The notes below the pieces were generated by a model that did no database searches, was not told the origin of the DNA, and saw only the letters and a program-made list of their open reading frames with translations. From positions 124,001 through 188,000 of the forward strand of contig BCHU01000016.1 in the NCBI GenBank assembly GCA_001599715.1: a DNA stretch of 64,000 bases, read 5' to 3'. The first letter of the stretch is position 1; each line of letters begins with the position of its first letter. Of this stretch, positions 1-11,463 are shown one piece after another. The stretch comes from Phaeotremella fagi. Taxonomy: Eukaryota; Basidiomycota; Tremellomycetes; Tremellales; Phaeotremellaceae. The translations under genes and the position numbers were made by a program.

Positions 1-1612
1 TTACGGAGATCAGTATCAGAAATAATTTGTAAGAGAAAGAACACACCTCTGTACAAACAGCAGTGATCAAATTCGGTGGAGTCAAATCATAAAGTAAATG
101 TAAAGGAGTGAAATTCTTTGAACCCTTGCCCGTAACATCTTTTTGACCCGTCCCCAAATTCTTTCCAAAAGGTATCGTAAGCAACTCCTCAACACTCCCC
201 AATTCGTTAGAAGCCACAGCGTCCAAAACGACTTTTTCACCGAATTTATAAGTTTCCACACAAGCTACCACTGGAACTCGATGTTCTTTCGCTAACATTG
301 CTATGAGAGCTGTTCCTGCTCTACTGTACAATGAACCGTCTGAATGGAGAGCTGCAGCGCCAAGGAGGATTAGACTGGCTCTTGGTAGAAGAGTTGAGAG
401 GAGGGGGAGGAGGACGTAGGTGCAAGGTAAGTTTTGACTTGTTAGGGTGGATAGGAGTGCTCGACCTTTGTAGATTTTAGTTTTGCGTGAAGATTTTGAT
501 TGCTTACCTTCGTGAAGTGGTCTGGAATCTACTACTATAACGTTGAATGATAGATTTTCGTCAATCGCTTTCATATCCTTCCATGCTTGAAGGAGGACTC
601 TCTCAACGACCGACGATCTGGGTTCGATCAGATCAGAATGGTTTTCTGACTTCGTCAATTAGCTTACCTAGCATAAACGACTACAGTGTCTCCTGGTTTG
701 ATCTTCTCTTTCGCATTGTCAGCAATGACTTGATCAGCGAATTCGATCCTGTCTCTGATATAGAATCCAATTGACTCGATTAACAAAGCTTTTTGCTATA
801 AACCACGTTAGATCAACGTTTACTGATTGTTTAATCAGTATCCACTCACCTCAGCCTCTGTTCTATCACCTTCACCACCTTCTTCACCAAGTTTATTGAT
901 CTCACTCTTAAGCCATCTATACGAATTAAAAAAATCAGTCGTCATGAACAAATTTTTAGAGAACATCGACTCACCGGATAGCATTACCCCCACCAACACC
1001 TTTAGGTCTACAACCCTCCAGCCAAGCAATCATAGGACTCAAATGGACCGGTAAATCCTTCCACAAAACCCCTCTCTCTGGAACCTGATAATCTCTAATG
1101 ACCTCAGCGAAACCCTGCATCATCCCCATAGTCCTTGCGTTTGAACCCCGTAAAACACCTGTTGACATCAACACACCCAATCTAATGATTATCGGATGGA
1201 TCTTGGAACTGTTCAGTGCTGAAGCTGTATTCGGATGTTTGGGATACGGCAGATGTGAGAAGAACGAGGTTATCCCACTGGGTTTCTCGATGGTTTCTGC
1301 GGGGGGTTGCTGATGCGGTTTTTTGGCTTGTTTGGGATTAGGATTGGATTCTGAGGGACCGGCTGAGGCGTTGGTTTGAATACTGGTCGAAGGTGTTAAG
1401 CCAGATCTGGATTGTCTAGAGCTCGCAGCTGAAACTGGAGACGACGCTGTGACATCTGAAGGTTCTCCACGAGATGCGACTTGAGCAGCTCTTTTCTCCT
1501 TTTTCAACTCTTTCGCTGACTTCGGTTTCGAAACTGGGGTGGATGTAGAGTTTGTTGAATTGTTTTTGGTGGGTTTTGGGCCTGGAGGAGGCGCTGATGG
1601 GGAAGCTGACAT
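1..1612 (-). CDS. GCD2: Translation initiation factor eIF2B subunit delta (partial, 3' end off window)
   Basis: This is the delta subunit of eIF2B, the cytosolic guanine-nucleotide exchange factor for eIF2 and the point where eIF2-alpha phosphorylation throttles translation. The ATG at 1612-1610 opens a Ser/Thr/Pro/Lys-rich, probably disordered tail of about 110 residues. A helical domain follows with ARTMGMMQGFAEVIRDYQ and the family hallmark LEGCRPKGVGGGNAIR. The Rossmann-like half shows VVDSRPLHEG, LLGAAALHSDGSLYSRAGT and VPVVACVETYKFGEKV. Exons read about 1612-976, 919-850, 789-668 and then down to a GT donor at 46, so the last exon lies outside the window. Introns carry clear GTGAGT or GTAAG donors. 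The family assignment is firm; the exact edges of the middle exons were set by eye. The upstream 276 bp separate it from the transporter that ends at 1889. Confidence 0.93.
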
Positions 1613-1888
1613 CTTTGCTGATGAGACTGTAAGCTGGCCACAAAGACGATTGTTGAAAGAAGTTGAAAAAAGTTGAAATTGAGAACAAAAGATTTACCTC
1701 GAGTCGTTGGTTTTGTGTTGGTTCACATTCGTGGCAAATCGAACTGCAGAAAGCACATCACCACCTTCTCATTCCTTTTATGCATATGCCAGCGTATATT
1801 TACTATTTGATACAATACAACACAACGAAGAATCTATATAGCATTTGAACAATGCACCCCGGTCTAAAGATTTTCTAAGAAAACTTGA

Positions 1889-4600
1889 TCAAACACCTTT
1901 CCCTTGTGCCCAATTTCGACTCATTCTCCAACATAAATATCCTCCAACTGCTGCACTGACTCCCCCAATCCTATAACCAAGTCAATCTCATACCAAATAT
2001 ACTTACGCATCAGTGACTTACCTGAATATCAACCCCACTGCGTCAGGTGATGACACCTCCGTCCCCAAACCTTCTCTTTTACCTAGCAACCCCACCAAAC
2101 TCCTGGTAACTTCTGACACACCTCCCGCTATGTCAACAGTACCATTCGTAATAGGATTGCCAACTACACCGCCTGAAGTATGAGTTTCTGTCGGAACAGA
2201 TTTCCCAGGTTCCATGAGATAGAATATGACAGAGCTCAAGAAGGTCACAATGAATTGCGGAAATACGATGAACACGTTGTGGATACCCAGTATGACACCT
2301 GCCTTATCAGCTGTTGTCGATCCACCAGGTGTGGGAGATGTTGGACTGGTCAGGTCGAATTCTCGATTTCGAGGACTTGACAGATCGTACAGAGACTCCC
2401 TGGTCAGACCTTCGATATCTTCATCCTCGTCTTCAGCTAAGATCTCTTCTTCCTCATCTGATGACATTTGATCTGAATGTCGCAGAACGACTGTGTCGCC
2501 TACCTCAGCTTCGATATGAGTGGTTGGACTTTGAATGATTAGAGGTGTGATATTCCGACTCGTTCCACCTGATCGAGGAGTTGTTCTAGACGGTCTGTTG
2601 AAGGGTAGTGAGGTTTTTGATAGATTGGTCATATCGTCCTTTTCTCCGTCCTCGGACACTCTCAAACTGGATGACTTCCTAGGGAGAGATTGAGAGGAGG
2701 TTCCAGAGTGTATTCCCGGGTAAACATCATGCACTGGTGAAAGTTGATCATGAGATGATCGAACGTCTGCAGATGGCCGCGAGTGAATGGATTGAAGTTG
2801 AGTTCGAGATGGTACACCGTCAAGTAGAATCAATTCGCCCAGCTAGTTTCGTCAGTAAGGTTGCAATACATGTTGATTGACTCACAAGAGAATATGGTGC
2901 CCCTAAAGATTTATCAGCAATGGAAGGAGGATGAACAGCGCAGACTTACATTGCGCTATTGCCCAACAGAATCCGGTAACACCGATGACAAAGTATGCTC
3001 CGTATACACTAGTGACGAACCTAATACATTGTTCAGCATCATCCAGTGCCATAAACATTGAACCTACCATGAAGCCGCCATAGCACCAGCAAAAACGAAT
3101 TGTGATATCCACCAGACCTTGACCAACGTCAATCCTTTAATCGGTATCGTCCAAGCAGAACCATCATAAACACCTCCCATCAGATTTTTGAACCAATTTT
3201 TGATCCTATCTACGACATTTCCACTAACGTTCTCCTGATTTCTTTTCCATTGAGCTGAACTAGGGATGTCATCTTCGTTGGATGGTTCAAGTAACCCATT
3301 CCCATTCCCATCCAAGGACGCGTATGAATGTTCTTGTGAAGGTTGGACACCGGATTCTGCAACCAGAAACGGTAGTCCTACTGATACTACTATGTTGACC
3401 AGTGCACTTAGTAAGAGGGCTCTAGCACCTGTACGGACAGCTTCAGAATTGATAGTAGCCTCGTCCAATCCAGCAGAGGGAGTTGAAGATTTGTATATTT
3501 CTGAGACCCACACGGTAGTGAAGAAGAGTATAGGAAACCAACCCATTCTAATCATTAGTACGACTGGCTGTAATACTTGACTCACGAAGCGCAGAATTGA
3601 ATGATGCAAACCATTTTTATTCCTGGAGGTAAAGCAAACATGTTTTCCCAGATTGCGCGTAGATTTGAAACGAATCCACTCTTCGATTGAGGTCGACTGA
3701 GGGAACGATTAGCTTTGGAAGTGATGAGAGAAGATAGACTTACTCATCTCGTAAGAGAACCCTTTCCGTTACGCCCCACGACGTGAATCCATGAGAGATC
3801 ATGAGGATGGAGCTGGTGACAAAGGAGAGAATTTGAAGTTGAGTCTTCCCAAGGAAAGGTAGAACTGGGGGTAGATCAAGATTTCCTCTAAAAGAAGAAA
3901 GGCCTATGTCAATGACGAGAACGTGATCGCTTCAGCAGAACTCACACAAAGAACCCGGCGACACCACCAAAACCAAACATCCTGCCTGCCCAAGCACTCC
4001 CTTCCTCTTGTTGACTGGGTGGTAAAGTATCCACAACCAAAGCTCTATCAGTCGACATGACAGCATTAATACTGAAATCGATTAGATAAATTGCCCAAAC
4101 TGCCAAACCAATAGCTAAACCGTTTCCACCGCCTAACCAAGCAGACACCTCTCTCGTCCAACCTAACAACATCATCGCGAATACCGAGATGACACATCCT
4201 ATAAGCATGAACGGTCTCCTACGACCTAATCTTGATTTTGATCTATCTGCGAAAATCCCTATTAATGGTTGAACTATTAGACCGGAGAGTGGACCTGCGA
4301 CGAAAACTAATGACATCCATGATTTTGATAGACCGAGCTCGAGGAGATAGGGTGAAGCTGGGTTTTTCAGTTAGATTCTTGTGCTTCAGTTTGTCGCGTC
4401 TGAGACTCACCATATCCCATCTCTATCGACCAAACACATTGGATACCCAGCATTCCAACTGTCAACAAAGGCATCTTAGCCCATCTAGGACCTTTAACAC
4501 CGGGAGTTCCAATCCATTGAACAGAATGTCTTTCCTGACCATTGAAATCTAAATCATACTCCTCTTGACCACCAGATGGAATGAATGCTCCACCGGTCAT
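1889..4600 (-). CDS. Sucrose/alpha-glucoside-type sugar:proton symporter (MFS/GPH family)
   Basis: This is a membrane sugar symporter of the sucrose-transporter group (plant SUT, fission yeast Sut1 type). The ATG at 4600-4598 starts a short cytosolic tail, then TM1 (MPLLTVGMLGIQCVWSIEM). The loop between TM2 and TM3 carries the diagnostic RSKSRLGRRRPFMLIG. Later helices include AVWAIYLIDFSINAVMS and WFPILFFTTVWVSEIY. A large hydrophilic segment between late helices (about 2370-2830) is rich in Ser/Pro and holds an acidic run, SSDEEEEILAEDEDEDIEG, probably a cytosolic regulatory loop. The last exon (about 1889-1975) encodes the final part and stops at TGA 1891-1889; it was recovered through an intron of about 50 nt. 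At least eight introns are present. Substrate (sucrose, maltose or another glucoside) cannot be told from sequence. Confidence 0.88.
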
Positions 4601-5119
4601 TACAGTGTCTTACTTTCTTGGTATGAGTGTAGATGAATTTGAATGGACGTTTTGGCAAGTAACTTGGTGGATGGACGTGAAGGTAAGTTACTATCCACTC
4701 TCACAATGTGGCACAACTTCTCTGTGGCAAGTCTACACTATCAATCGCCTGTGACATGTAAGCTGCCAGTACTCGCACCTCTCAACACCTGGCTAAGCAA
4801 GACGAACCGATAACAATTTCAACAGAACCAATGATAACTGCAAAATTTTCACATGTTGTATTCATATGTCTCTTTCCATGAAACATATTATACCAAAAAA
4901 AAAGGAAAGTCCCCTTTGCCCCGATCATCACAATTTCTCACATACTGTACATACCGAAAAAAATATAGGATGTTAAGCACGAAAGCAATTCCACGGCATG
5001 ACATCCTTGGGGATTACTTGGACAACCGACCGGGTCTAATTTCGATCGAGGGATTCCAAATACCTACTCGCATTCAAGAAATTCAACAATCATTCTAGTC
5101 TTCGTCGTCATATTCCTTC
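4601..5119. other. Intergenic: upstream of the sugar transporter, downstream of the next minus-strand gene
   Basis: About 520 bp without a supported gene. It should hold the transporter promoter and the 3' end of the unknown gene ending at 5120. It contains a pyrimidine-rich stretch and an A-run near 4895, but no clear motif was recognised. Confidence 0.5.
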
Positions 5120-6295
5120 TCAATGTTTATCAAACCCTCGTGTTGAATCCATCGTCCTTCTATCGATCGATTTCTGTTGATTTCTTCCGAAATTTTTTTC
5201 AACAAGTTTGAGATCAAGAAAAGGTTCGGAATGTATCAGACCCCTCATACAATAGACACCCAAACGGACCCTTGTCAGAAAAGAAATGTCTTCGTATTCA
5301 ATAGAAGCGAGAATCTGATATATGCTTTCAAACTGTCTCAAAGTCATCGTTGCACTTCCCGTGGTATCAATGGTGTTTTGCCCTGAGGTGAAATTAATTT
5401 TCACACACAGTGTGAAAATGATAAAGACAGACTTACAACGTTCTAAATTCAAATCATAAACTTGATCACCGATTAAATACCAAAAGCAACTAATTTTGTG
5501 CAAGTCCCATTTATTTCCTTCAGGATACCCGATAATCAGACTACCACCAAATAGACTACTTTCGAGTTCAGCCGAGATTTGATCCATCAACTTTTCATCT
5601 TCTTGAGACAAGCCACAGAACATCTGGAGTAGATACTCTAGCAGTCCTGAAAAGATCACACAGCGAAGAGATAGTGGAAATCGTGTGCTCTCAAACGTCC
5701 AGTCTCAATTTCTTCGGATCGCATCTGATGTATAGATGAGTTACAGGGATGTCTGTTCCGGAGAAAGATTTTATCTCACGAGATGCCCTCTGAGGAGTGA
5801 TTCCCATAAGATGATTCTTGAGGCTGCCACGCTAGATTTTGACCACCTATCTGATTCACCTACCCCGCGCTAAATTTTGATAATGTATTAGAAACTAAGT
5901 AATTGAAGCTGAGTTTAACTTACTTTCCCGTCCTGGATTGCTATGGTCGGGAACGCCTCTCTGATAACATACTCCAAATCATCTGAAGTTGGCCTGGGTT
6001 TATCGCCACGTGAAGCCGCCGTTTCGTCGAATACCTTGAGCACAACTGCTATTAATTTTGGTAAAGAGGTGTTCCAAGGAAGCAGAAGATGACGTCTGAT
6101 ATCATTTATGAAGTCAACAGTTTGTTCAAAGTATCCGAGACGGTTCTTTCCATCGACATGTAGACAATCCAGCTCGACGATCAGAGGATCTTCTTCTGTG
6201 ATCACGACTTCGATTGGTGTCAGTTCGATTTCCTTTAGGGCGTTTGCGATTTGTCGATGATGACTGATGCTTTGATAGTCCAACCATTCGTTCAT
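5120..6295 (-). CDS. Hypothetical protein, unknown family
   Basis: I do not recognise this protein. The ATG at 6295-6293 starts MNEWLDYQSISHHRQIANAL, and exon 1 runs to about 5936, ending in AIQDGK. A middle exon of about 40 nt (near 5780-5820, NHLMGITPQRAS) restores the frame into GLLEYLLQMFCGLSQEDEKL; its acceptor is an unusual AAG, so this join is tentative. A further 54-nt intron near 5385-5438 has a length divisible by three, so retention keeps the frame and would add 18 residues. The protein is about 280 residues, acidic, without signal peptide or membrane helix, with several Leu-rich helical stretches. It sits tail-to-head behind the sugar transporter and is divergent from SNU13 over 614 bp. 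Function is not inferred. Confidence 0.6.
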
Positions 6296-6909
6296 GATGG
6301 TTTTTGAAGTCAGATCGGGGGGTGGGGGGTTACTTTGATAACTTCACCTAGATTATATAGCAATTGCGAATTGAATAAGGAGCCAATCGCACGTTTAGAG
6401 TTAGAACCCAATTTCACACGAATTTAGAGATCACATTTCAGGAATCAATGAGAATGCATGCAACTAGGGTTTTTGAATTCAGATAAGGATGATCGGGTAA
6501 GTAGTCGAGACAGCGATACGCACACCTGGAGTGAGAACTGTCCTTCTGAGAAAACAAATAATGGCCTTGACGTCAAGATCTGGATCACTGAATAAGCGGT
6601 TGAAGATCTGATCCAGAGACATTAGTTAGTTGCTTATAGTCAAACGCCGCAAATCTCCGTGTGACACGCCGGTATGCGCAGATGAATCGAATATCTCTTG
6701 ATTATTTAAATGCAATTAATCCCAAATACCACGTGGTGATCCCACCCATAATTCTTCAATTTTTAATCGTATCAATTCTGTTCTTTTCTATCCAATTTCA
6801 TCACCAAATAACAATTAAAGATCAACGACCAAGGATCAAACCAGTGAGGTCAATAACGATAACAACAGTAGAAGTAGCACCAACACCAACCTCCAATCAA
6901 TCCACAAAG
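6296..6909. promoter_or_regulatory. Divergent intergenic region between the hypothetical gene and SNU13
   Basis: 614 bp between two start codons facing outwards. It must hold the promoters and 5' leaders of both genes. The 60 bases before the SNU13 ATG are rich in CAA/AAC, as expected of a leader. An in-frame-looking run beginning near 6661 is best read as leader, because SNU13 homologues start at the ATG at 6910. Confidence 0.55.
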
Positions 6910-7410
6910 ATGTCTACCCCAAACCCAAAAGCTTTCCCCCTAGCCAACGCCCAATTAACCAACCAAGTAAGCATCCCTCTCCCATTGCCCCCATCTCAAA
7001 ACTAACCCCCCTACCACAGATCCTCGACCTAATCCAACAAGCCTCTCACTACAAACAACTCAAAAAGGGAGCTAACGAAGCCACGAAAACCCTCAACAGA
7101 GGTATCTGTGAATTCATCGTCATGACAGCCGATGTCGAACCTATCGAGATCGTCTTACATCTCCCATTACTCTGTGAAGACAAGAACGTTCCTTACGTTT
7201 TCTTGCCATCTAAAACTGCTTTGGGTAGAGCTTGTGGTGTTAGTAGACCGGTTATCGCTGCTAGTGTTACCACCAACGAGGCTAGGGAGTTGAATGCTCA
7301 GATTATCGCTGTTAAGGTGGGTTCCATTTTTCTTCTTTGATTCTTGAAGGGATTGTTTACTGATTAATGGGGACTGTTTTTAGAACGAGATTGAGAAACT
7401 TTTGATTTAG
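6910..7410 (+). CDS. SNU13: U4/U6.U5 snRNP and box C/D snoRNP protein Snu13 (15.5K, L7Ae family)
   Basis: Snu13 binds kink-turn RNA in U4 snRNA and in box C/D snoRNAs, so it serves both splicing and rRNA methylation in the nucleus. Three exons were resolved: 6910-6966, 7020-7316 and 7384-7410, giving 126 residues, the normal length. The protein opens [19 protein letters not shown], then shows the L7Ae-family RNA-binding region ([20 protein letters not shown]) and the conserved [20 protein letters not shown] followed by [12 protein letters not shown]. The last exon is only 27 nt and encodes NEIEKLLI plus stop, the typical Snu13 ending. It converges on the alanine transaminase gene, whose stop is 357 bp downstream. 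Both the family and the exon model are secure. Confidence 0.96.
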
Positions 7411-7767
7411 GTTTTGAGGATGGAATGAGAATGGAGTGGGAGTGGATTTGGAGTTGATGCGTATCGGAACTTAGTTGATTCGAATGCATGGTAGTGTGAA
7501 ATGTTGAATATTACATCCATACCTTTGTGTGTAGGACATAGACAGCATTGCTATAGCAAAGTTGTCTCCAGAGGATCACAGCATTTCATGGGGTATTGAT
7601 TCACGTTGCAGAATCAGGTCAAGGTCATGCGAACCCTTAGAGATAAACATCTAATTTCATAGAACAAAAATCGTATTCAACAATAAGTACTAATAGCTAA
7701 CCCAACCCAAATAAAATCCAACAATCACCTCGCATCCATAAAATCCAACAAACTCATCTCACCGGAT
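7411..7767. other. Convergent intergenic region SNU13 / alanine transaminase
   Basis: 357 bp between two stop codons that face each other. It must hold the 3' ends of both transcripts. AT-rich stretches occur near 7650-7720; no further gene is seen. Confidence 0.5.
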
Positions 7768-9531
7768 CTAAGCATATTTTGCCATGAAATCGTTGTGGAA
7801 TGATTCGATCTTATCAACATAATCTTCAACACCTGGACAAAGAGCTGTAACTCTTAAATGATAAGTACCAGGTTGTTGACCGAAACCTGAACCAGCAACT
7901 GCACAAATACCAGTAGCGTCTAAATTCCAAATCCAATCAGTCAAAACGTTTTCATAGTTGAATTGGGAAGGTGAACGCACCAAGTAAAGCCAAGGCATAC
8001 ATTACATCAGCTTCTTTACCTATTTTCTTAGCTTGTTCTATAGCCTTGGTAGGCATTTCTATACTTGGGAATAGATACATTGCACCTTCAGCTGGTTGAC
8101 ATGACATTCCTTTTAACGAGTTGAATTTTTTGGCCATGTAGAGCGATCGATCTCGTAAGTTCGAGAGGGTCGTTGTGGTTTCGGTCTTCCATTGGTCGTA
8201 TGATGGTTCACCTTCTTTTGGTGGTGAGACGAGGAGATCGACACCGATCTATGTGTAACGTTAGTCAGTGTTTTGGCAGACGTTGGAGAGATGATGCCCT
8301 ACCTGCCCCGTAACCGGTGGACAAAGAGTGACACTAGCCATCTTATAAATCTGTTCCATGACCTCATCAGAGATATTAACACATTCGAAATAACCACCTC
8401 GTCTCCCACATTCCCCACTCATCCCTTTCGAGATAGAATGGAAAGAAACCAATTCAACACCTTTAGCAATCTCTTCTTTCATCGAACGTAAAACTTTCTT
8501 GAAACTGATAAAAGGTTTAGTCGATTCATCGAAAATGTTGGATTGATAAACTTCATCAGCTAGAAGTAAGATAGATTCTTTATAACAGAGTTCAATGACT
8601 TCCTCGATTTCTTTTTGGGTTAGACATGAACCGGTTGGATTTCCTGGATTGATGATGACAAGTGCTTTAACTGGAGTTCCTGCTTTTTTGGCTTTTTCAA
8701 TGGCGTCGACTAAGACTTGATGGTTTAATCCCCAGGTTGAGGATTCTTGTAGATAGTATGGTAAAGGGATTGCTGAGACGTAAGCCAAGGTTGCTGTGTA
8801 AAGTGGGTACTGAGGTATGGGGATCATACAACCGTCACCGGCTTTGAGAGAGACACCCAAGATTTGAGAAACACCAGCTGAAGCTCCTGCAGTAAGATAG
8901 ATTGCCTCTGGATCAGCTGGGTAACCATCACGACCTGGTTCCAATCAGTATCGCCTACAAATCTACCCAAAATAAACATCCACCTACCCTCGATAAACTT
9001 TGCAACCCTTTGTCGAATACCCAAAACACCTTTAGAATGAGTATAAGCCCCAACACTCCCAATCTCCTTATGCAACTTCTGAGCCCGTTCAATAACATCA
9101 ACAGGATAAATCTGTTTAGCAACCTCCAAATGTTCTTCCATTAACGCTGGATATTCTAAAAGACTGATAACCTGTCTCCAATAAGTGATCGGGATTTGAT
9201 CTAAACCTTTCTGTTGTGGATTCCCAATGTTGGCAGTGACGACTTTATCGAATGGTAATTTTTCATCGTTGAGATGTTCGTCTGGATGAAGAAGTTGTTG
9301 ATTGTATTTATCAGCTTTTAGGGCTAATTCACCACGAACTGCGTAGGAGACTTTGAGAACGGCTGGGTTGATGGTATCGAGGGTGAGTGCTGGTTTGTGG
9401 GTGGTGGTGGGGGTACCGTTTGAAACCATTGTTGCAGTGAACGATCGGATTGTCTGTTGGGTTGTCGTTGATGTAATGATTGATTTCGAGATATATTTGT
9501 TGTTAATAGATCGAAGGGATGGTATGATCAT
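7768..9531 (-). CDS. ALT1: Alanine transaminase (PLP-dependent, class I/II aminotransferase)
   Basis: The enzyme interconverts alanine and 2-oxoglutarate with pyruvate and glutamate. The first ATG, 9531-9529, gives a basic, Ser/Thr-rich leader (MIIPSLRSINNKYISKSIIT) typical of a mitochondrial presequence. A second in-frame ATG at 9429-9427 (MVSNGTPTTTHKPALTLD) would give a cytosolic form. Family motifs are IGNPQQKGLDQIPITYWRQV, GASAGVSQILGVSLKAGDG, IPQYPLYTATLAYV, VIINPGNPTGSCLT, LADEVYQSNIF and the PLP-lysine region SFHSISKGMSGECGRRGGY. The C-terminus is PGVEDYVDKIESFHNDFM followed by AKYA and the stop at 7770-7768. Four short introns interrupt it. Length is about 520 residues for the long form, as usual. 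It converges with SNU13. Confidence 0.95.
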
Positions 9532-10320
9532 TCCGTTTCGATTTATTGGAAAAAACAAATAGAAGAAATGGTTTAAGATTTGGATTGGATTCAGGAAAAA
9601 ATTGGAGGAATGGTAATTGGCGGGGAAATCAACGCCGATGGATACCAGTCAGGTTGAAGATTACCAATTGACGAGTGAGGGTGAGGGGTGAGGGTAGTAA
9701 AGGGGAGGTGAGGGGTAAGGAGGTGGAGATCAACAGGAGAAGGTGAGTGTCAGTACAGCCAAAACGTAGGGTGGAATCACACCAAGATCGACTCGATCAC
9801 CACCACATCTGAATTTCCACCATGTCCACCATACCAAAATAGAGGAGCGCCTCTCCTATCCGTCCGTCTTTATTTCTAACGTAGAAAATATCAAGACACT
9901 TACCTAGTATAACAATGATATTAATCTGAAAGTGAAAGTAAAAGAAGACAAGGAGATGAGAAGGGGTACAGTAGATAGGGTGTGATATAAATATCCACTT
10001 GAGTCTTATCTGTTATCGTTATCGTTATCAGAAGCAGAGTCAATAATCCTATACTAATCCGCTTCTTTTGTTATTCGGGATAAGATGTTCGTTTAATTGT
10101 CTCCTAATCTAGTTGATGCACAGCAAGAGCCTTCTTAAGAGGGTATGCGGTCTTAGCACTTGATGATCAAAGGGAATCTCGTCGTCGTCGTCGTACCAAA
10201 GGTCGTGTTGAAACACAGCAACAGCAACGACAACCCCCATCACTCCCCTCATTTCATTCATTAATACATCAAAATAGCCAACCCATACAACCCAAACAAC
10301 CGAAAAAGAGAACCAAACAT
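9532..10320. other. Intergenic: upstream of alanine transaminase
   Basis: 789 bp between the ALT start and the stop of the next minus-strand gene. It holds a G-rich imperfect repeat of GTGAGGGG near 9675-9720, a triple TTATCG repeat at about 10013-10030 and a CGT triplet run near 10178-10190. No gene is supported. Confidence 0.5.
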
Positions 10321-10830
10321 CTAATTCCATTCCCCAGCATCCTAAGAATAGATACATCAGTAAACCATTAGATCAAACACCAAAACGCTTGTAACACCCA
10401 CCATCATCCTTTCATCAGGTTTCGTCGTTGGTGAACCAACATTCTTTCTTTCAGCTTGTAACTTCGCAGACAATTTCCCAGAATTTGGATTAGAAGATGT
10501 AACACCTTTATTCTGAGCCTATATCCCAATTCATCAATATCATCATCTTTGTAGTGAAATGAGAGTTTGACATACAGCTTTAGCCCGTTCTTCAGCAGCT
10601 TTCAACATCCTCTCTCTACCTTCAGCACCACCATCTCCAACCCCCTTAGAAGATCCACCTAGTGTTTGAGGTGGTCCACCAACTTTCTTATTCACACTCC
10701 CGCTCCCACCGTTGGTGCTGGTGTTATTCGTTGGATGGGTGTTGGAAGGTTTGGGTGTCGGTGTGGATCCTAGTACTTGACCTTTACCTGGGATTTTTTT
10801 GGTCGATGGATCTGAAAAGCAGTTTCCCAT
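10321..10830 (-). CDS. Small acylated protein with a Cdc48/p97-binding VIM motif (SVIP-like)
   Basis: Three exons were resolved on the minus strand: 10830-10576, 10518-10402 and 10341-10321, giving 130 residues. The N-terminus MGNCFSDPS fits N-myristoylation at Gly2 (small residue at position 6) and palmitoylation at Cys4, which would tether the protein to membranes. After a Pro/Ser/Gly-rich stretch comes GRERMLKAAEERAKA, which matches the VCP-interacting motif R-x5-A-A-x2-R exactly. Animal SVIP has the same layout: an N-terminal acylated Met-Gly-x-Cys and one VIM helix that binds the p97 N-domain and inhibits ERAD. The residues after the helix are Lys/Ser-rich (KLSAKLQAERKNVGSP). The function is inferred from motif and layout only, but both agree. 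The final exon encodes only DAGEWN and a stop. Confidence 0.7.
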
Positions 10831-11463
10831 TATGTAGATATAGAGATTGCTTGAGGTTAGATAAATATGATGATTGAATGTAGGATGTTTGAGAAATAGA
10901 TGATGACCTGAATTTATGGTAATTGAGGTAGTTCGTCCTTTGGAAATGAATGGGTGATTACTTGAAGGACTTTGTCGAATTTGTTCCTTTCTCCAAGTGC
11001 GTCAGTCAAGTGATCGATAGTGTAGAGCGATACGACTGGAAGCTAAGGTAGTTTCTTTGTTTTCGATGTTTCTATAGACAAGATAAAACGTTTAGATCAC
11101 AAAATATACCATTTGTCAACAAAGGTAGCTGCGCCGGCACAGCCCATGCCAAGTACTTAAGTGTAACTCACTATACAGTACCTAGACTTCAGTGATGCGT
11201 TTAATCGAAACATCGAGATATCACCATTTGATACATGAGAAGTGTTTAATCTAATCGTGCTACTAACTACTACCTGCTGACTACTGACTACTACCTACTG
11301 ACTACTAACTGCAATCTTGTATTTCGACCTCCAACCCCACATAATCCATAAGAAAATTATGTTCACCCCTATCCCCCTAAACGTCCAAACGTCCTTACCC
11401 CGACCATCATCACTCATCCCCTATTCCCAACACCTAACCCCCCATCCCCACTCAAACCACACA
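10831..11463. other. Intergenic with ACT-rich tandem repeat
   Basis: 633 bp upstream of the SVIP-like gene and downstream of TOM20. A simple repeat built from ACTACTACCTACTG and ACTGACTACT units occupies 11261-11311. A C-rich stretch follows at 11363-11470 just before the TOM20 stop. No gene is supported here. Confidence 0.55.
11261..11311. repeat. Imperfect ACT/CTG tandem repeat
   Basis: About 50 bp made of overlapping TACTAACTACTACC, TGCTGACTACTGACTACTAC and similar units. It lies in the intergenic space between TOM20 and the SVIP-like gene and could vary in length between strains. Confidence 0.7.

Noticed and set aside
6661..7005. Plus-strand frame of 114 codons reading into SNU13
   Set aside because: It starts at GTG, and the SNU13 ATG at 6910 with the proper splice gives the normal protein in another frame; this is leader sequence.
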